Under the pieces are notes generated by a model, which had not been told where the DNA came from, ran no database searches, and saw only the letters and a list, made by a program, of their open reading frames with translations. This document shows positions 24,873-33,023 of a stretch of 34,093 nt of DNA, piece by piece. The stretch comes from Coriobacteriales bacterium (GTDB lineage Bacteria > Actinomycetota > Coriobacteriia > Coriobacteriales > UBA8131). How positions within the stretch are numbered: position 1 is the first letter of the stretch; the number at the start of each line of letters is the position of its first letter. The stretch spans positions 1 to 34,093 of the forward strand of contig JAITDU010000051.1 of the NCBI GenBank assembly GCA_031282405.1, in the 5' to 3' direction. The translations under genes and the position numbers were made by a program.

Positions 24873-25705
24873 TGATAGACCTCATAGGTGACATTAGGAT
24901 CATATACAATTGGTCCAACACCAGACGGAAGAAAACCTCTCATTGCATCTTTGATAGCATCATCTTCGTCGTGATCCGAGAATTCTACACGAGCAAGTTT
25001 ATAAGTAACGAGGACGCAACTGCCGTTGTAATCGGGAGGATAGATAATAACATAAAAGCCATCGGCAGTAACGGCAGTGGCATCAGATCCTTTGGCGGCA
25101 AAACAACCAAAATAGAAAACATATGATGAACCATGCTCTTCGCCAAGTAAGTAGGATGCCTTTTCTTCTAGCGAAGTAAAATAGTCGCTGTAATAAGAAG
25201 CAGCATCTTCCATACGAGATACATCAAAATACTTCAGATCGGTGTTTTCTGATTCAACCCCCTGGAAAAAATAAGCGGGATTTAGCCAATCATCAACAGG
25301 GCTCCTATCGGCAAAATCCCCATTGAGCCAGGCCTCTTCAATCACAGCTTTCATAGCTATAGACACATCACGAGCACGCATCTTGTACTGCTCATCCTCG
25401 GCCTTACTTATGTAGCCCGTGAGCGCCGGAATAGCAATAGCGGCAAGTATGCCTAAAATAACGATGACAACAATAAGTTCGACAAGCGTAAAGCCTTTAC
25501 GTCCGCTCCATACACAAACATTATTCGGACATAAAAAAGCCGCTGGCTCGTACGATTCGTGAGCAGCGGTGGCAACGTAGTCGTGCTTTGAGGTGTGAGA
25601 ATGAGGCGCTACGAAGCTAAGGTCGGCACAAGCATTTAAGCGAGAGCCAAAGCCAGCGCTCGTACGAAACGGTGATGCCCCCCCCCCGTTAATTTTCGAC
25701 TTCAT
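24857..25705 (-). CDS. type IV pilin-like protein with long leader and poly-G tract
   Basis: The 282-residue protein has a classic prepilin region: Gly-Phe at RKG-FTLVEL (cleavage before Phe), Glu at +5 and a hydrophobic helix (VELIVVIVILGILAAIAIPAL), so prepilin peptidase processing and pilus or pseudopilus assembly are expected. A globular domain of about 190 residues follows. The leader is about 71 residues, far longer than usual. ATG 25703-25705 has AGGGA 6 bases upstream and is favoured over in-frame starts at 25759 and 25771. Ten consecutive G fall at codons 7-10 and could slip. No other pilus gene lies in the window; it follows the FtsX permease by 86 bases. Confidence 0.75.
   Translation of the reverse strand: MKSKINGGGASPFRTSAGFGSRLNACADLSFVAPHSHTSKHDYVATAAHESYEPAAFLCPNNVCVWSGRKGFTLVELIVVIVILGILAAIAIPALTGYISKAEDEQYKMRARDVSIAMKAVIEEAWLNGDFADRSPVDDWLNPAYFFQGVESENTDLKYFDVSRMEDAASYYSDYFTSLEEKASYLLGEEHGSSYVFYFGCFAAKGSDATAVTADGFYVIIYPPDYNGSCVLVTYKLARVEFSDHDEDDAIKDAMRGFLPSGVGPIVYDPNVTYEVYHLRAL
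25678..25687 (-). repeat. ten-base G homopolymer in the pilin gene
   Basis: Ten C on the plus strand read as G10 in codons 7 to 10 of the pilin-like gene. With nine G the frame would stop at TAA in about 16 codons; with eleven it would stop at TAG in about 24. Only the present length (or changes by three) keeps the pilin frame open, which is the layout of a phase-variation switch. It is also a place where sequencing can err. Confidence 0.55.
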
Positions 25706-25791
25706 ATCTTCCCTCTCCAATCTTGTTTTACGTGCTTCCAACAGACGCGCAGTCTTCATAACAGGGCTCATAGTAGCACAAAGATGTTATC

Positions 25792-28131
25792 TTACTCCAT
25801 CACTTTTAGTGATTCTACCATGTCCAGCCGGCGAATTTTTCGTGAGAACAGCAGGTTGACCAGTACCGATAGCCCAAACGTAAAAACAAAGGCGGCAAGC
25901 AGCGTTAGCGGGTGCAGCCAAATTGGAAAATCAAATTCGTCGCCAGAAAGCGACACGATAATATTCGTGAGCCAAATCCCACCCGGAACTCCAAAGGCAA
26001 AGCCCAGCGTAGAAAACCACAGATTTTGAGTGAGTAGCAGCCCCCTCAGTTTACCGGACTTCAAACCCATGACTTTGAGCGTCGCCATTTCGCGCTCCAT
26101 CTCGGTAAAAGCAAGCAGGCCGAGATTGTACAGGACCACAACGGACAATACAGCCGCAGCAGCAATCAGCAGATACACCATAATGTACATCGCCTCGGTC
26201 AAGTCGTCCCAACCTGCCATGCTGTCGGCTGTTAAAGTGATGGAATCCACACCGGCTTTACTCTCCGTAACATTTTTTGCGGTGAGAATTGCCGTAGGAT
26301 AAAACTCCATGCCATAGGCCTCAAATTGAGCCCGGTTCATGGTAATCCCCTGATTTACCGGGTCACGATAAATAGCGGCAATCTGGCCTTTTGTCCAACC
26401 CTCTACGCCGTAAATATGCCATTCGATTTCGTCGCTCTGCTTTACATCCAGCGCCGTGGCCATTTTTTGCGTTATGAATACGCCGTCTTGAGGGAGGTCA
26501 AACGGCTGCAGATTAACATCTGTGGGACGAATAAGCGTGGTGTTATCCAAGACTAATAATGACGCGCTTTTCTTGTTACTCCCCGCCCGAATCTCGACTG
26601 TGCCCTCCATGATTGTCTCACCATCGACCTGCGTTACTATGTCGTCGATTTGCTCCTGGGTGGTAGCCTCGCCCAAAGCAAGCTTGGATTCATAGTGATT
26701 TATAGTCTCGTATTGCCAGACTTTCAAATCGCCCATGGCGTCGTTCATGGAAAGGGCACAGACCACCAGGGCCGTGCAGCCAAATACTCCTATAATTGCC
26801 ATCAGCGCGCGGATGCGGTTTTTGGAGGAATCCCGCAGGTTCCACTGCACGTTAAAACCCAGTTTATCCCATATGCTTGTACGCTCCAGCAGCCCGTGCC
26901 TGAAAGACTTTGGGGCTTTAGGGCGCAGTGTATCCGCAGGCGTTTCGCGCAACAGGTTTGCGCAAGCCAGCCAATTTACTGCGGCGCAAAGTACTATCAA
27001 CACAATGGCCATCAGCACAAACGACACGTCATAGGCCGGTTTCCATTCTGGCAAAGTATAAAAGCCAGACATGGACGGATAAAAGAGGTAAGGCAGGGTG
27101 ATGGGACCAATTATCAACCCTAGCACAGCCCCTAAAGCGGCAAGAAAAAAACCATAGGCAACATAGTGTCGCGCAATCACCCACTTTTTGAAACCCAGCG
27201 CCTTGAGTGTTCCGATTTGAATTCGCTGGTTGGTGACAATGCGAGTCATGGTCGTTACTAGGGTGAGCAGAGCAATCAGCAAAAAGACCACGGGGAAAAT
27301 ATCGCCCATCATCTTGTGCTGCTGGATTTCGTTGTTGAACATGGATACGCTGGGCAGGTTTTCTCGCTCCAAATAGACGTTGTATGTGCCGTTTAGCGCC
27401 GCGTCTAGCCTGCTCTCTAAATCGTCCCTACTCTCTGAGTTGATCCTGCTCTCTAAATCGGCCCCGCTCTCAGAGCTTGCCCAACGCCCTGTATCCATCC
27501 TATCGTCAGCTTTTATCAGCAACGTAGTGTACGTTAGCATCTCCGGCACAGGAAAAGCTCCGGCGGAGAGAAAGGCGTAGCCATAATCGGCAAAGTTTGG
27601 GGTGAGCGTGTCGCTGCCGGATTCAAAGACCTGCTCGGCGGAATAGATCAGCCCACGCACGGTTTTTTCGAGCCTGGTATCGTTTGCGACAAAACCAACT
27701 GTATCACCAGGCTTTAGACCTTGCGCGTTGGCAAAACGCTTGTCCAACCATATACCATCTGTGTTGTTTTTATCAAAGGCCACACCCTCTGCCAAAAAAG
27801 GCTTTGAGATCTCACCATTCTCTACAAAATAGAGTGTGAGTATGGGCTTGTTTTCCAAGTCGCCCACGGCCGACAGTTCCAGCCGACGTTCCACGACAGA
27901 CACACCAGGCGTGTCTTTGACCGCCTGTACCTGTCCGTCGCTAAAGCCGTTGCCATACAGAAATGCATCCGCAAGATTAGTCTCGGCATAAAAATCATCC
28001 ACGCTCTTTTGCAGGCCGCGCCACTCCCCACCAACCCCCGTGTAAATAAAAATGGCGAGAAATGCCATCAGGAAGATGGAGACGAACTGCGTCTTGTGAC
28101 GCGCCATGTCGCGGAGCATCTTTCTGAGCAT
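25792..28131 (-). CDS. FtsX-type ABC transporter permease
   Basis: The 779-residue membrane protein has a MacB/FtsX-like build: an N-terminal helix (TQFVSIFLMAFLAIFIYTG), an extracytoplasmic domain, three helices (about 280-400), a second extracytoplasmic domain, and three C-terminal helices (YNLGLLAFTEMEREMATLKVMG, the FtsX coupling segment). Two FtsX domains in one chain are usual for Gram-positive exporters of peptides or lipids. ATG 28129-28131 shares bases with the stop of the upstream ATPase (TAATG), with GAGGT upstream, so they are coupled. A tandem duplication near residue 230 lengthens the first extracytoplasmic part. Substrate unknown. Confidence 0.85.
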   Translation of the reverse strand: MLRKMLRDMARHKTQFVSIFLMAFLAIFIYTGVGGEWRGLQKSVDDFYAETNLADAFLYGNGFSDGQVQAVKDTPGVSVVERRLELSAVGDLENKPILTLYFVENGEISKPFLAEGVAFDKNNTDGIWLDKRFANAQGLKPGDTVGFVANDTRLEKTVRGLIYSAEQVFESGSDTLTPNFADYGYAFLSAGAFPVPEMLTYTTLLIKADDRMDTGRWASSESGADLESRINSESRDDLESRLDAALNGTYNVYLERENLPSVSMFNNEIQQHKMMGDIFPVVFLLIALLTLVTTMTRIVTNQRIQIGTLKALGFKKWVIARHYVAYGFFLAALGAVLGLIIGPITLPYLFYPSMSGFYTLPEWKPAYDVSFVLMAIVLIVLCAAVNWLACANLLRETPADTLRPKAPKSFRHGLLERTSIWDKLGFNVQWNLRDSSKNRIRALMAIIGVFGCTALVVCALSMNDAMGDLKVWQYETINHYESKLALGEATTQEQIDDIVTQVDGETIMEGTVEIRAGSNKKSASLLVLDNTTLIRPTDVNLQPFDLPQDGVFITQKMATALDVKQSDEIEWHIYGVEGWTKGQIAAIYRDPVNQGITMNRAQFEAYGMEFYPTAILTAKNVTESKAGVDSITLTADSMAGWDDLTEAMYIMVYLLIAAAAVLSVVVLYNLGLLAFTEMEREMATLKVMGLKSGKLRGLLLTQNLWFSTLGFAFGVPGGIWLTNIIVSLSGDEFDFPIWLHPLTLLAAFVFTFGLSVLVNLLFSRKIRRLDMVESLKVME
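27409..27480. repeat. 36-bp in-frame tandem repeat in the permease
   Basis: Two adjacent imperfect 36-base units encode ES..DLESR twice (about residues 218-241). A 12-codon duplication keeps the frame. The segment is acidic and likely a surface loop of the permease's first extracytoplasmic domain. Confidence 0.55.
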
Positions 28132-28841
28132 TACCAATTTACCTCGCTGAGCGCCTTTGGTGTCGGGTTTTGTGTAACGTCGCAGATTTTGCCGTTCTTC
28201 ATGTGGATCACCTTGTCGGCGGCCTCGGCCAAAGCCGTGTTGTGGGTTACAATGACCAAGGTCTTACCGTGCTTTCGATTCATGGTTTGCAAAAGCTCCA
28301 AGACCATGATGCCGGTTTGGGAGTCCAGGGCACCGGTGGGTTCATCGCAAAGCAGCATGACAGGGTTTTTGGCAACGGCACGGGCAATGGACACTCGTTG
28401 CTGCTCGCCGCCCGAAAGCCGCGCCGGAAACTGATTTGCATGGTCGGCCAGGCCCACCAGACCCAGCGCCTTACGAGCGTCTATGGGGTCTTTGACGATT
28501 TGCTTTGTTAGTGCGATGTTTTCCAGCGCGGTCAATGTGGGAATCAGGTTGTAGAACTGGAACACAAAGCCCACATACGCTGCCCGGTATTCGGTCAACG
28601 TGTCGTCGCTTAAACCCACGATGTTCTTGCCGTCCACCATGATACTGCCGGATGTGGCACTGTCCATGCCCCCCAAGAGATTAAGTAGAGTTGACTTACC
28701 AGCCCCGGAGGGGCCCAAAATGACGACAAACTCTCCGTCTTTGATAGAAAAAGTTGCGTCGTCCACAGCTTTAAGGACGTGGGTTCCGGCATCGTATTCC
28801 CGGGTAACATGGGTAAAATGGATGATTATGCTCACACTCAT
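28131..28841 (-). CDS. MacB/LolD-type ABC transporter ATPase
   Basis: The 236-residue ATPase has Walker A GPSGAGKST (43-51), a Q-loop in FVFQFYNLIPTLTALEN, the LSGGEQQRVSIARA signature, Walker B VMLLCDEPTGALD and the switch His in VTHN. This family drives FtsX-like permeases in export of lipoproteins, peptides or drugs, not import. It overlaps the permease gene and is 86 bases downstream of the ECF S component. The first ATG has GAGGAG only one base away, so GTG two codons later (spacing about 8) could also be used. Confidence 0.9.
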   Translation of the reverse strand: MSVSIIIHFTHVTREYDAGTHVLKAVDDATFSIKDGEFVVILGPSGAGKSTLLNLLGGMDSATSGSIMVDGKNIVGLSDDTLTEYRAAYVGFVFQFYNLIPTLTALENIALTKQIVKDPIDARKALGLVGLADHANQFPARLSGGEQQRVSIARAVAKNPVMLLCDEPTGALDSQTGIMVLELLQTMNRKHGKTLVIVTHNTALAEAADKVIHMKNGKICDVTQNPTPKALSEVNW

Positions 28842-28855
28842 ACTCCTCTATACTC

Positions 28856-28926
28856 CTCAGACGATTTCTCGGCAATTTTTTTGACGAATCTTTGCACAAT
28901 TACTCAGACGATTTCTCAGGCAATTC
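28856..28926. repeat. direct repeat before the ATPase gene
   Basis: CTCAGACGATTTCTCGGCAATT (28856-28877) recurs almost exactly at 28903-28925 with one added A, in the gap between the ECF S component and the ATPase. On the minus strand each copy carries CTGAG, and the copy nearer the ATPase extends into CTGAGGAG, a ribosome-site-like sequence. Probably a local duplication of leader sequence. Confidence 0.45.
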
Positions 28927-28927
28927 T

Positions 28928-29521
28928 TTACACAATACCGGCTTTAATAAAATGTTTTTTGAGAAACACACGCCCGAGCAGCATTCCGATTACCGCGCCA
29001 ACGACCGATAGCGCGCACGTCAGCACGAGTAGCGGACCGCTGACAAAGGCCAGCAGTTCAGTCATGTACTCCGCCGTCATGCCGCTTTCGATACAAAAGT
29101 TGTAGTAATAATCACGCGCAAGTAAAATGATTGCGAATATCCCCAAGTTGAGACATAGGGCAAACACGGCGTAACCGACCACGTTCCACGTGAAGTTCCT
29201 GTATCCGCCCAGACGCGCAAACAACTCCGCACCCACCGCCCCAATCAGAATGCCCGCCGCGACAAACCAGCCGGAACCCATGACGAACGCAAGGATCGCA
29301 AACAGCGCGCCCTGAATGAGTATCGCAAGCGGCTTAGGTACCTTTACGCGGAGGTACACCCAGACGATGCCACAGGGAATCATCGCTATCCCTACGCAAA
29401 AAGGATAGAGCGGTACAAGCAGGCCCGTGGGCAGCGCACAGACCATATAGACCACGATAAACACGACACTGAAGATCGCAAGGGTGATAAGGTCTTTGGC
29501 GTTGAGTTGATTTGATTTCAT
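28928..29521 (-). CDS. ECF transporter S component, MptD/Trep_Strep-like
   Basis: The 197-residue integral membrane protein has about six hydrophobic segments and a short basic N-terminus (KSNQLNAKDLITLAIFSVVF) that matches the MptD family of putative substrate-binding S components. The S component decides what the ECF importer carries; the substrate of this family is not established. ATG 29519-29521 overlaps the EcfA stop (ATGA) with AGGAG 8 bases upstream, and the EcfT and EcfA genes sit directly upstream, so a dedicated ECF importer is expected. Confidence 0.8.
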   Translation of the reverse strand: MKSNQLNAKDLITLAIFSVVFIVVYMVCALPTGLLVPLYPFCVGIAMIPCGIVWVYLRVKVPKPLAILIQGALFAILAFVMGSGWFVAAGILIGAVGAELFARLGGYRNFTWNVVGYAVFALCLNLGIFAIILLARDYYYNFCIESGMTAEYMTELLAFVSGPLLVLTCALSVVGAVIGMLLGRVFLKKHFIKAGIV

Positions 29522-31011
29522 AGAAAAAGCTCCTTTACTCGGTTGGTGTTATATTCTGCCAAGGGAAAATCTGCCCATATGCTGCCGTTTCGCAAAATCA
29601 AGACTCGTGTGCAGGCAGCCAGAACCAACTCATAGTCGTGTGTGATGATGAACACAGTTTTGCCCTCAGCGCGAAGCTGCTCGATAACCGCGACGACCCT
29701 GCGCATATTGCCCAGGTCCAGCCCGCTGGTCGGCTCGTCGAAGATCAGAACCTCGGCCTCATGCGCCATCGCTGTACCAATGGCCGTTCGCTGCTTTTGC
29801 CCACCCGACAGACTCATGGGGTGACGCTTTCGGAAGTCCGCGAGCGACAGGCTGTTCAGAATCGTTGTCATTTTTTCAGACGAGGGACGGCTACGCCTGT
29901 TCTTGGACAAGAGCAGTTCATTTTCTACACTGTCGGCAAAAAGCTGGTAGCCCGACTCCTGCATGACAAGATAGAAGGGGCCGGCCCTCGCCCTGCTGGA
30001 TAGTCTGCCCCCATTCAACGTGACTTCGCCGCAGGCGTGCCTGTGCAGGCCGCAGAGCGTTCGCGCCAGTGTGGTCTTACCCGCGCCGTTGCTGCCAAGG
30101 ATGGCGATAGCCTCACCGGGGAGTGCCTCAAAGGAAATGTCTTGCAAGACGGACTCGCCGCGCCTGTAGTGGGCGGACAATCCCGAGACCCGCAGTAAGG
30201 GGCTTGCCTGTTCCGCTCTTGTCGACTTGTGCACATGTGCCGTTGGGACAAGCGCGTCTGGATTGAGCGTCCGTAAGCCCAATTCTGTACGTTTATTTTC
30301 TGGAAGGGCAAGGAATTGTGCCGCCTGCCAGTTGCCCTCTATCTTGCCAGCTTTCATATAAATGACGCGGTCGATAAGTTGTGTCAGCCAATAGAGCCGG
30401 TGCTCGGCTATAAGCAGGGTTTTGCCGGCCTGTTTTAACCGCAGTAGCAGTTGGGCCAGTTCCTTGCAGGCATTCCAATCCAAATTGGCGGATGGTTCGT
30501 CAAACACGAATATATCTGGCGAGAGCGCATGCGCCGAAGCAACGGCGATGAGTTGTTTCTCGCCGCCTGAAAGGGCAAAGATGTCGCGCTCAAGCAGATG
30601 CTCAATGCCTAACGTGGCGGCTGTCTCGCATACCCGCCTTTTAATTTCTGCGGGTGGCAATCCAAGATTCTCACAGCCAAAAGCGATCTCGCCTGTAGTG
30701 TCGAGATTGAAAAACTGGCTGCGCGGATTTTGAAATACCGAACCAACCGTGGCGGCCAGCGCATCCGGCGTTTCCTGTGTCATGTCACGCTGGGCCACGA
30801 AGACAGTGCCGCTGAATTCCCCTTCATAAAAATGAGGAATCAAACCGTTGACCAGGCGCGTGATGGTGGTCTTTCCGCAGCCGCTCTCGCCACAGAGCAA
30901 GACACATTCACCTGCTTTAACATGCAAGGAGACACCGCGTAAGCATGACGCATGTGCCTCCCCATAATTAAAGACGACATCTTTCATTGCAACCATTGTG
31001 TTTTTAGCCAT
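29518..31011 (-). CDS. ECF transporter double-ATPase (fused EcfA1-EcfA2)
   Basis: The 497-residue protein carries two ABC ATPase domains in tandem. Domain 1 has Walker A GESGCGKTT (41-49), a FALSGGEKQ signature and FVFDEPSANLD. Domain 2 has GSNGAGKTT, SLSGGQKQR and LIFDEPTSGLD. Both switch His are present (IAEHR, ITHDY). This fused A1A2 form is known in ECF importers that have dedicated S components. ATG 31009-31011 sits in the last codons of EcfT; an AGGAGGT lies 13 bases upstream. A longer GTG start has its ribosome site directly abutting and is rejected. Confidence 0.88.
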   Translation of the reverse strand: MAKNTMVAMKDVVFNYGEAHASCLRGVSLHVKAGECVLLCGESGCGKTTITRLVNGLIPHFYEGEFSGTVFVAQRDMTQETPDALAATVGSVFQNPRSQFFNLDTTGEIAFGCENLGLPPAEIKRRVCETAATLGIEHLLERDIFALSGGEKQLIAVASAHALSPDIFVFDEPSANLDWNACKELAQLLLRLKQAGKTLLIAEHRLYWLTQLIDRVIYMKAGKIEGNWQAAQFLALPENKRTELGLRTLNPDALVPTAHVHKSTRAEQASPLLRVSGLSAHYRRGESVLQDISFEALPGEAIAILGSNGAGKTTLARTLCGLHRHACGEVTLNGGRLSSRARAGPFYLVMQESGYQLFADSVENELLLSKNRRSRPSSEKMTTILNSLSLADFRKRHPMSLSGGQKQRTAIGTAMAHEAEVLIFDEPTSGLDLGNMRRVVAVIEQLRAEGKTVFIITHDYELVLAACTRVLILRNGSIWADFPLAEYNTNRVKELFL

Positions 31012-31735
31012 ACAGGATCTGGGCACCTCCTATCAGATAGAGGACTTGCGTGCCTATTTCGTTCGGGCTGAAAAGAAGCGACGCGCCACCCATTGTGGAC
31101 AGGACGTTCAGTACGAAAAAGACGGCGACCAGCACGCAGTCCGGCGCTCCCAGCCGCAGCTCGCGTATTGATGTTCTTGTGTTTGTGCACTCGATCCCGC
31201 GTGTTACCGATGCGGCGGACAGTTCCTCGGCGATATTCGCGCTGCGCAGCATCATAGGAACGAGTGTCCGCTCCATGCCAAAGCGCAGACCACGCAGCTT
31301 GGCGGCATCTCGAATGGCGGCAAATTCCTCTTTGGCAGTGGGAAAGAAGCGCAGCATCACCGTAAAGGGAATGACCACAACTTTGGGAATGTGCAGCTTT
31401 TGTAAGGCGGAAACTAAGTCGCCCACTGTTGTCGTAGCCATCATTCCTGAGGTAAAAAATACCGTGGGCATGATTTTTCGAATACAGGCGATGGTCATGC
31501 CGATAAACGTTGTAAAGAGGTTGTCCGTCAGGGTACAGAGGTAAAAAGCGCCTATCAGACCGACATAAACAAGCAGTCCGTGCCACAACTGCCGCCAGCA
31601 GCCCATCAGCGCAAGTACGAGTGCAATTGCGCTCATGCACAGCAGTTCTGTATACACATCGGGCGACACAAATATCATGACGTTAATAAGTACAAGGACC
31701 AGCAATTTTGCGCGAGGATCGAACGCTAGTGTCAT
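31004..31735 (-). CDS. ecfT: ECF transporter T component
   Basis: The 243-residue membrane protein has five or six hydrophobic segments and two Ala/Arg-Gly-type coupling motifs in the cytoplasmic loops (AAKLRG and SVTRG), which link the ATPases to the S subunit in ECF importers. ATG 31733-31735 overlaps the methyltransferase stop as ATGA. A GTG six codons earlier is also in frame, but GGGAG precedes the ATG. It is the second gene of the operon. Confidence 0.88.
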   Translation of the reverse strand: MTLAFDPRAKLLVLVLINVMIFVSPDVYTELLCMSAIALVLALMGCWRQLWHGLLVYVGLIGAFYLCTLTDNLFTTFIGMTIACIRKIMPTVFFTSGMMATTTVGDLVSALQKLHIPKVVVIPFTVMLRFFPTAKEEFAAIRDAAKLRGLRFGMERTLVPMMLRSANIAEELSAASVTRGIECTNTRTSIRELRLGAPDCVLVAVFFVLNVLSTMGGASLLFSPNEIGTQVLYLIGGAQILYG

Positions 31736-32712
31736 TTTGCGGTATTCTCCCACAGAAGGCTGACCAAAAACCCCATTTTTAGCTTATCCAACCCCCACAT
31801 CTGTATTCGTGAGGACAATTTGAAGCGTTTTTCTCGCCATAAACCCTCGAAGAAGGGAATGGTCTCGACTTTGCGGATTTTTGGCGACCAACTTTTGAGC
31901 CTTTGTGTATCGTTTACATAAAAGTACATCGTGGAACCTGAGTTGCCCGATTTGCGAACCATACGATTAGAAATCGATGTGGCCGTCTTTGACTGCGCGT
32001 CAAAAAATAGCTCGCCGGTTGGAAAATGCGTCGTAATACGATTAAAAAGCTCTCGCAGCTGTGTTTCTTTAAAATAGTAAAACAGCCCACCTGCGATGAT
32101 AAGCACGCTGTTATCGGCGGTCTTAACCTCGCCTGGCCATGTGTAATCAAACATCGATTTGGCAATGTCGATGCAACGTGCGGATGCAGGGATCAGTTGA
32201 TGTCGAAACGTCATTGCGTCCGGCAGGTCGAGGTTATACCAGCGCACAGAACCGTTGTCCACGCGGTTGAACGTCGTGTCGAGCCCTGAGCCGAGGTTGA
32301 TGATCGCACCGTCCGGATGTTCACGCATATATGTACGGCAACGTTCGTCGAAACGTTTGGCACGAAGCAGACAGCAAAGGCTCGCGTACTCCGTGGCATA
32401 GGATTTGTCGATCTGCGCGAAATCGTAGTCCATGCCATCAACGATCCGAATCGCCTCATCGTCGCACAAAATATCCGAAAACAGACGGCTTGCCTTAGCG
32501 CGCCCGTAAAGGGCGAGCAACATGGTAGACTGCACGGACTGACCCTGCAATTTGCTTGCGTCTTGCGATGTAGCTGCAATTGGCGGCACGACTTTATTTT
32601 GCGTGTCAGCCGCGCTTTGCTCTACGACTTTATTTTGCGTGTCAGCCGCGCTTTGCCCCCCAATTTTGTTGTGCGCAGCGCTTTTGTTGCGCGACCCGGC
32701 TTCGTTATCCAT
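31732..32712 (-). CDS. LCM-family class I methyltransferase
   Basis: The 326-residue protein resembles the leucine carboxyl methyltransferase (LCM/PPM1-like) branch: the SAM-binding INLGSGLDTTFNR motif, then WYNLDLPDAMTFR, and VLIIAGGLFYYF. Bacterial members methylate small molecules (O-methylation is common); the substrate is not predictable. The first ~60 residues are low complexity, containing a tandem QSAADTQNKVV repeat, and the domain proper starts near MLLALYGRAKASR. As first gene of an ECF importer and exporter operon it may modify the carried compound. Its upstream region has two repressor-like palindromes. Confidence 0.8.
   Translation of the reverse strand: MDNEAGSRNKSAAHNKIGGQSAADTQNKVVEQSAADTQNKVVPPIAATSQDASKLQGQSVQSTMLLALYGRAKASRLFSDILCDDEAIRIVDGMDYDFAQIDKSYATEYASLCCLLRAKRFDERCRTYMREHPDGAIINLGSGLDTTFNRVDNGSVRWYNLDLPDAMTFRHQLIPASARCIDIAKSMFDYTWPGEVKTADNSVLIIAGGLFYYFKETQLRELFNRITTHFPTGELFFDAQSKTATSISNRMVRKSGNSGSTMYFYVNDTQRLKSWSPKIRKVETIPFFEGLWREKRFKLSSRIQMWGLDKLKMGFLVSLLWENTAK
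32588..32656. repeat. 36-bp tandem repeat in the methyltransferase N-terminus
   Basis: Two copies of a 36-base unit (33 bases identical) encode QSAADTQNKVV twice in the N-terminal extension. The 12-codon period keeps the frame and matches the period of the tandem duplication in the permease of the same gene set, though the sequences differ. Confidence 0.6.
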
Positions 32713-32737
32713 ACCTGCACGTACTCCCTGTTTAAAT

Positions 32738-32757
32738 TAGTTAGCTATATCTAACTA
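32738..32757. promoter_or_regulatory. operator copy 1, TAGTTAG-N6-CTAACTA
   Basis: A perfect 20-base inverted repeat, 25 bases upstream of the methyltransferase ATG and touching the candidate -10 box. Its size and symmetry are typical of TetR-family operators. The same arms recur 40 bases upstream. Confidence 0.7.
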
Positions 32758-32762
32758 TCATA
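32757..32762 (-). promoter_or_regulatory. candidate -10 box of the methyltransferase-ECF operon
   Basis: TATGAT (5 of 6 to TATAAT) lies between the two palindromes on the minus strand. The -35 region would overlap operator copy 2 and is a weak match. Placement of both operators over the promoter implies repression by a bound factor. Confidence 0.45.
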
Positions 32763-32777
32763 CCTAAAAAATGCAGT

Positions 32778-32797
32778 TAGTTAGACTGCACTAACTA
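32778..32797. promoter_or_regulatory. operator copy 2, TAGTTAG-N6-CTAACTA
   Basis: A second perfect 20-base palindrome with the same 7-base arms and a different 6-base centre (ACTGCA). The centres of the two sites are 40 bases apart, close to four helical turns, so two repressor dimers would lie on the same face of the DNA. Confidence 0.7.
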
Positions 32798-33023
32798 TTG
32801 TAGCACATCTATGGATAAGGAGGCGGGAGGAAAAAGTGGAGAAGTACACGAGTGTAGAGAGAGGCAGAGTAGCCATGCTGTCGGCCTCAAAATCGCGGAG
32901 AAGTGCACAGGTGTGGAGAGAGGGCAAAAGGGGTGGTTTGGCTGCCTTGTTTAACAGAACAGAGAAAGCATCCCTTTTGGCATACACATCACTTCGCGTA
33001 AGCCCTTGAGTTCAGGGCACCTC
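32798..33023. other. intergenic region with degenerate repeats
   Basis: Beyond the operators, an imperfect ~31-base direct repeat (32836-32868 and 32895-32928; GGAGAAGT.CAC..GTGT.GAGAGAGG) is separated by 59 bases. A small hairpin GCCCT-N7-AGGGC (33002-33018) follows the DUF1648 gene, without a T-run. No convincing gene is seen. Confidence 0.4.

Noticed and set aside
24806-25126. Plus-strand frame with a lipobox-like start (LCGCLGG)
   Set aside because: It runs antisense to the pilin-like gene and the hydrophobic start is too short for a signal peptide; coincidence.
32781-32987. 68-codon frame in the operator region
   Set aside because: It is made largely of the degenerate direct repeats, overlaps an operator, and lacks a ribosome site.
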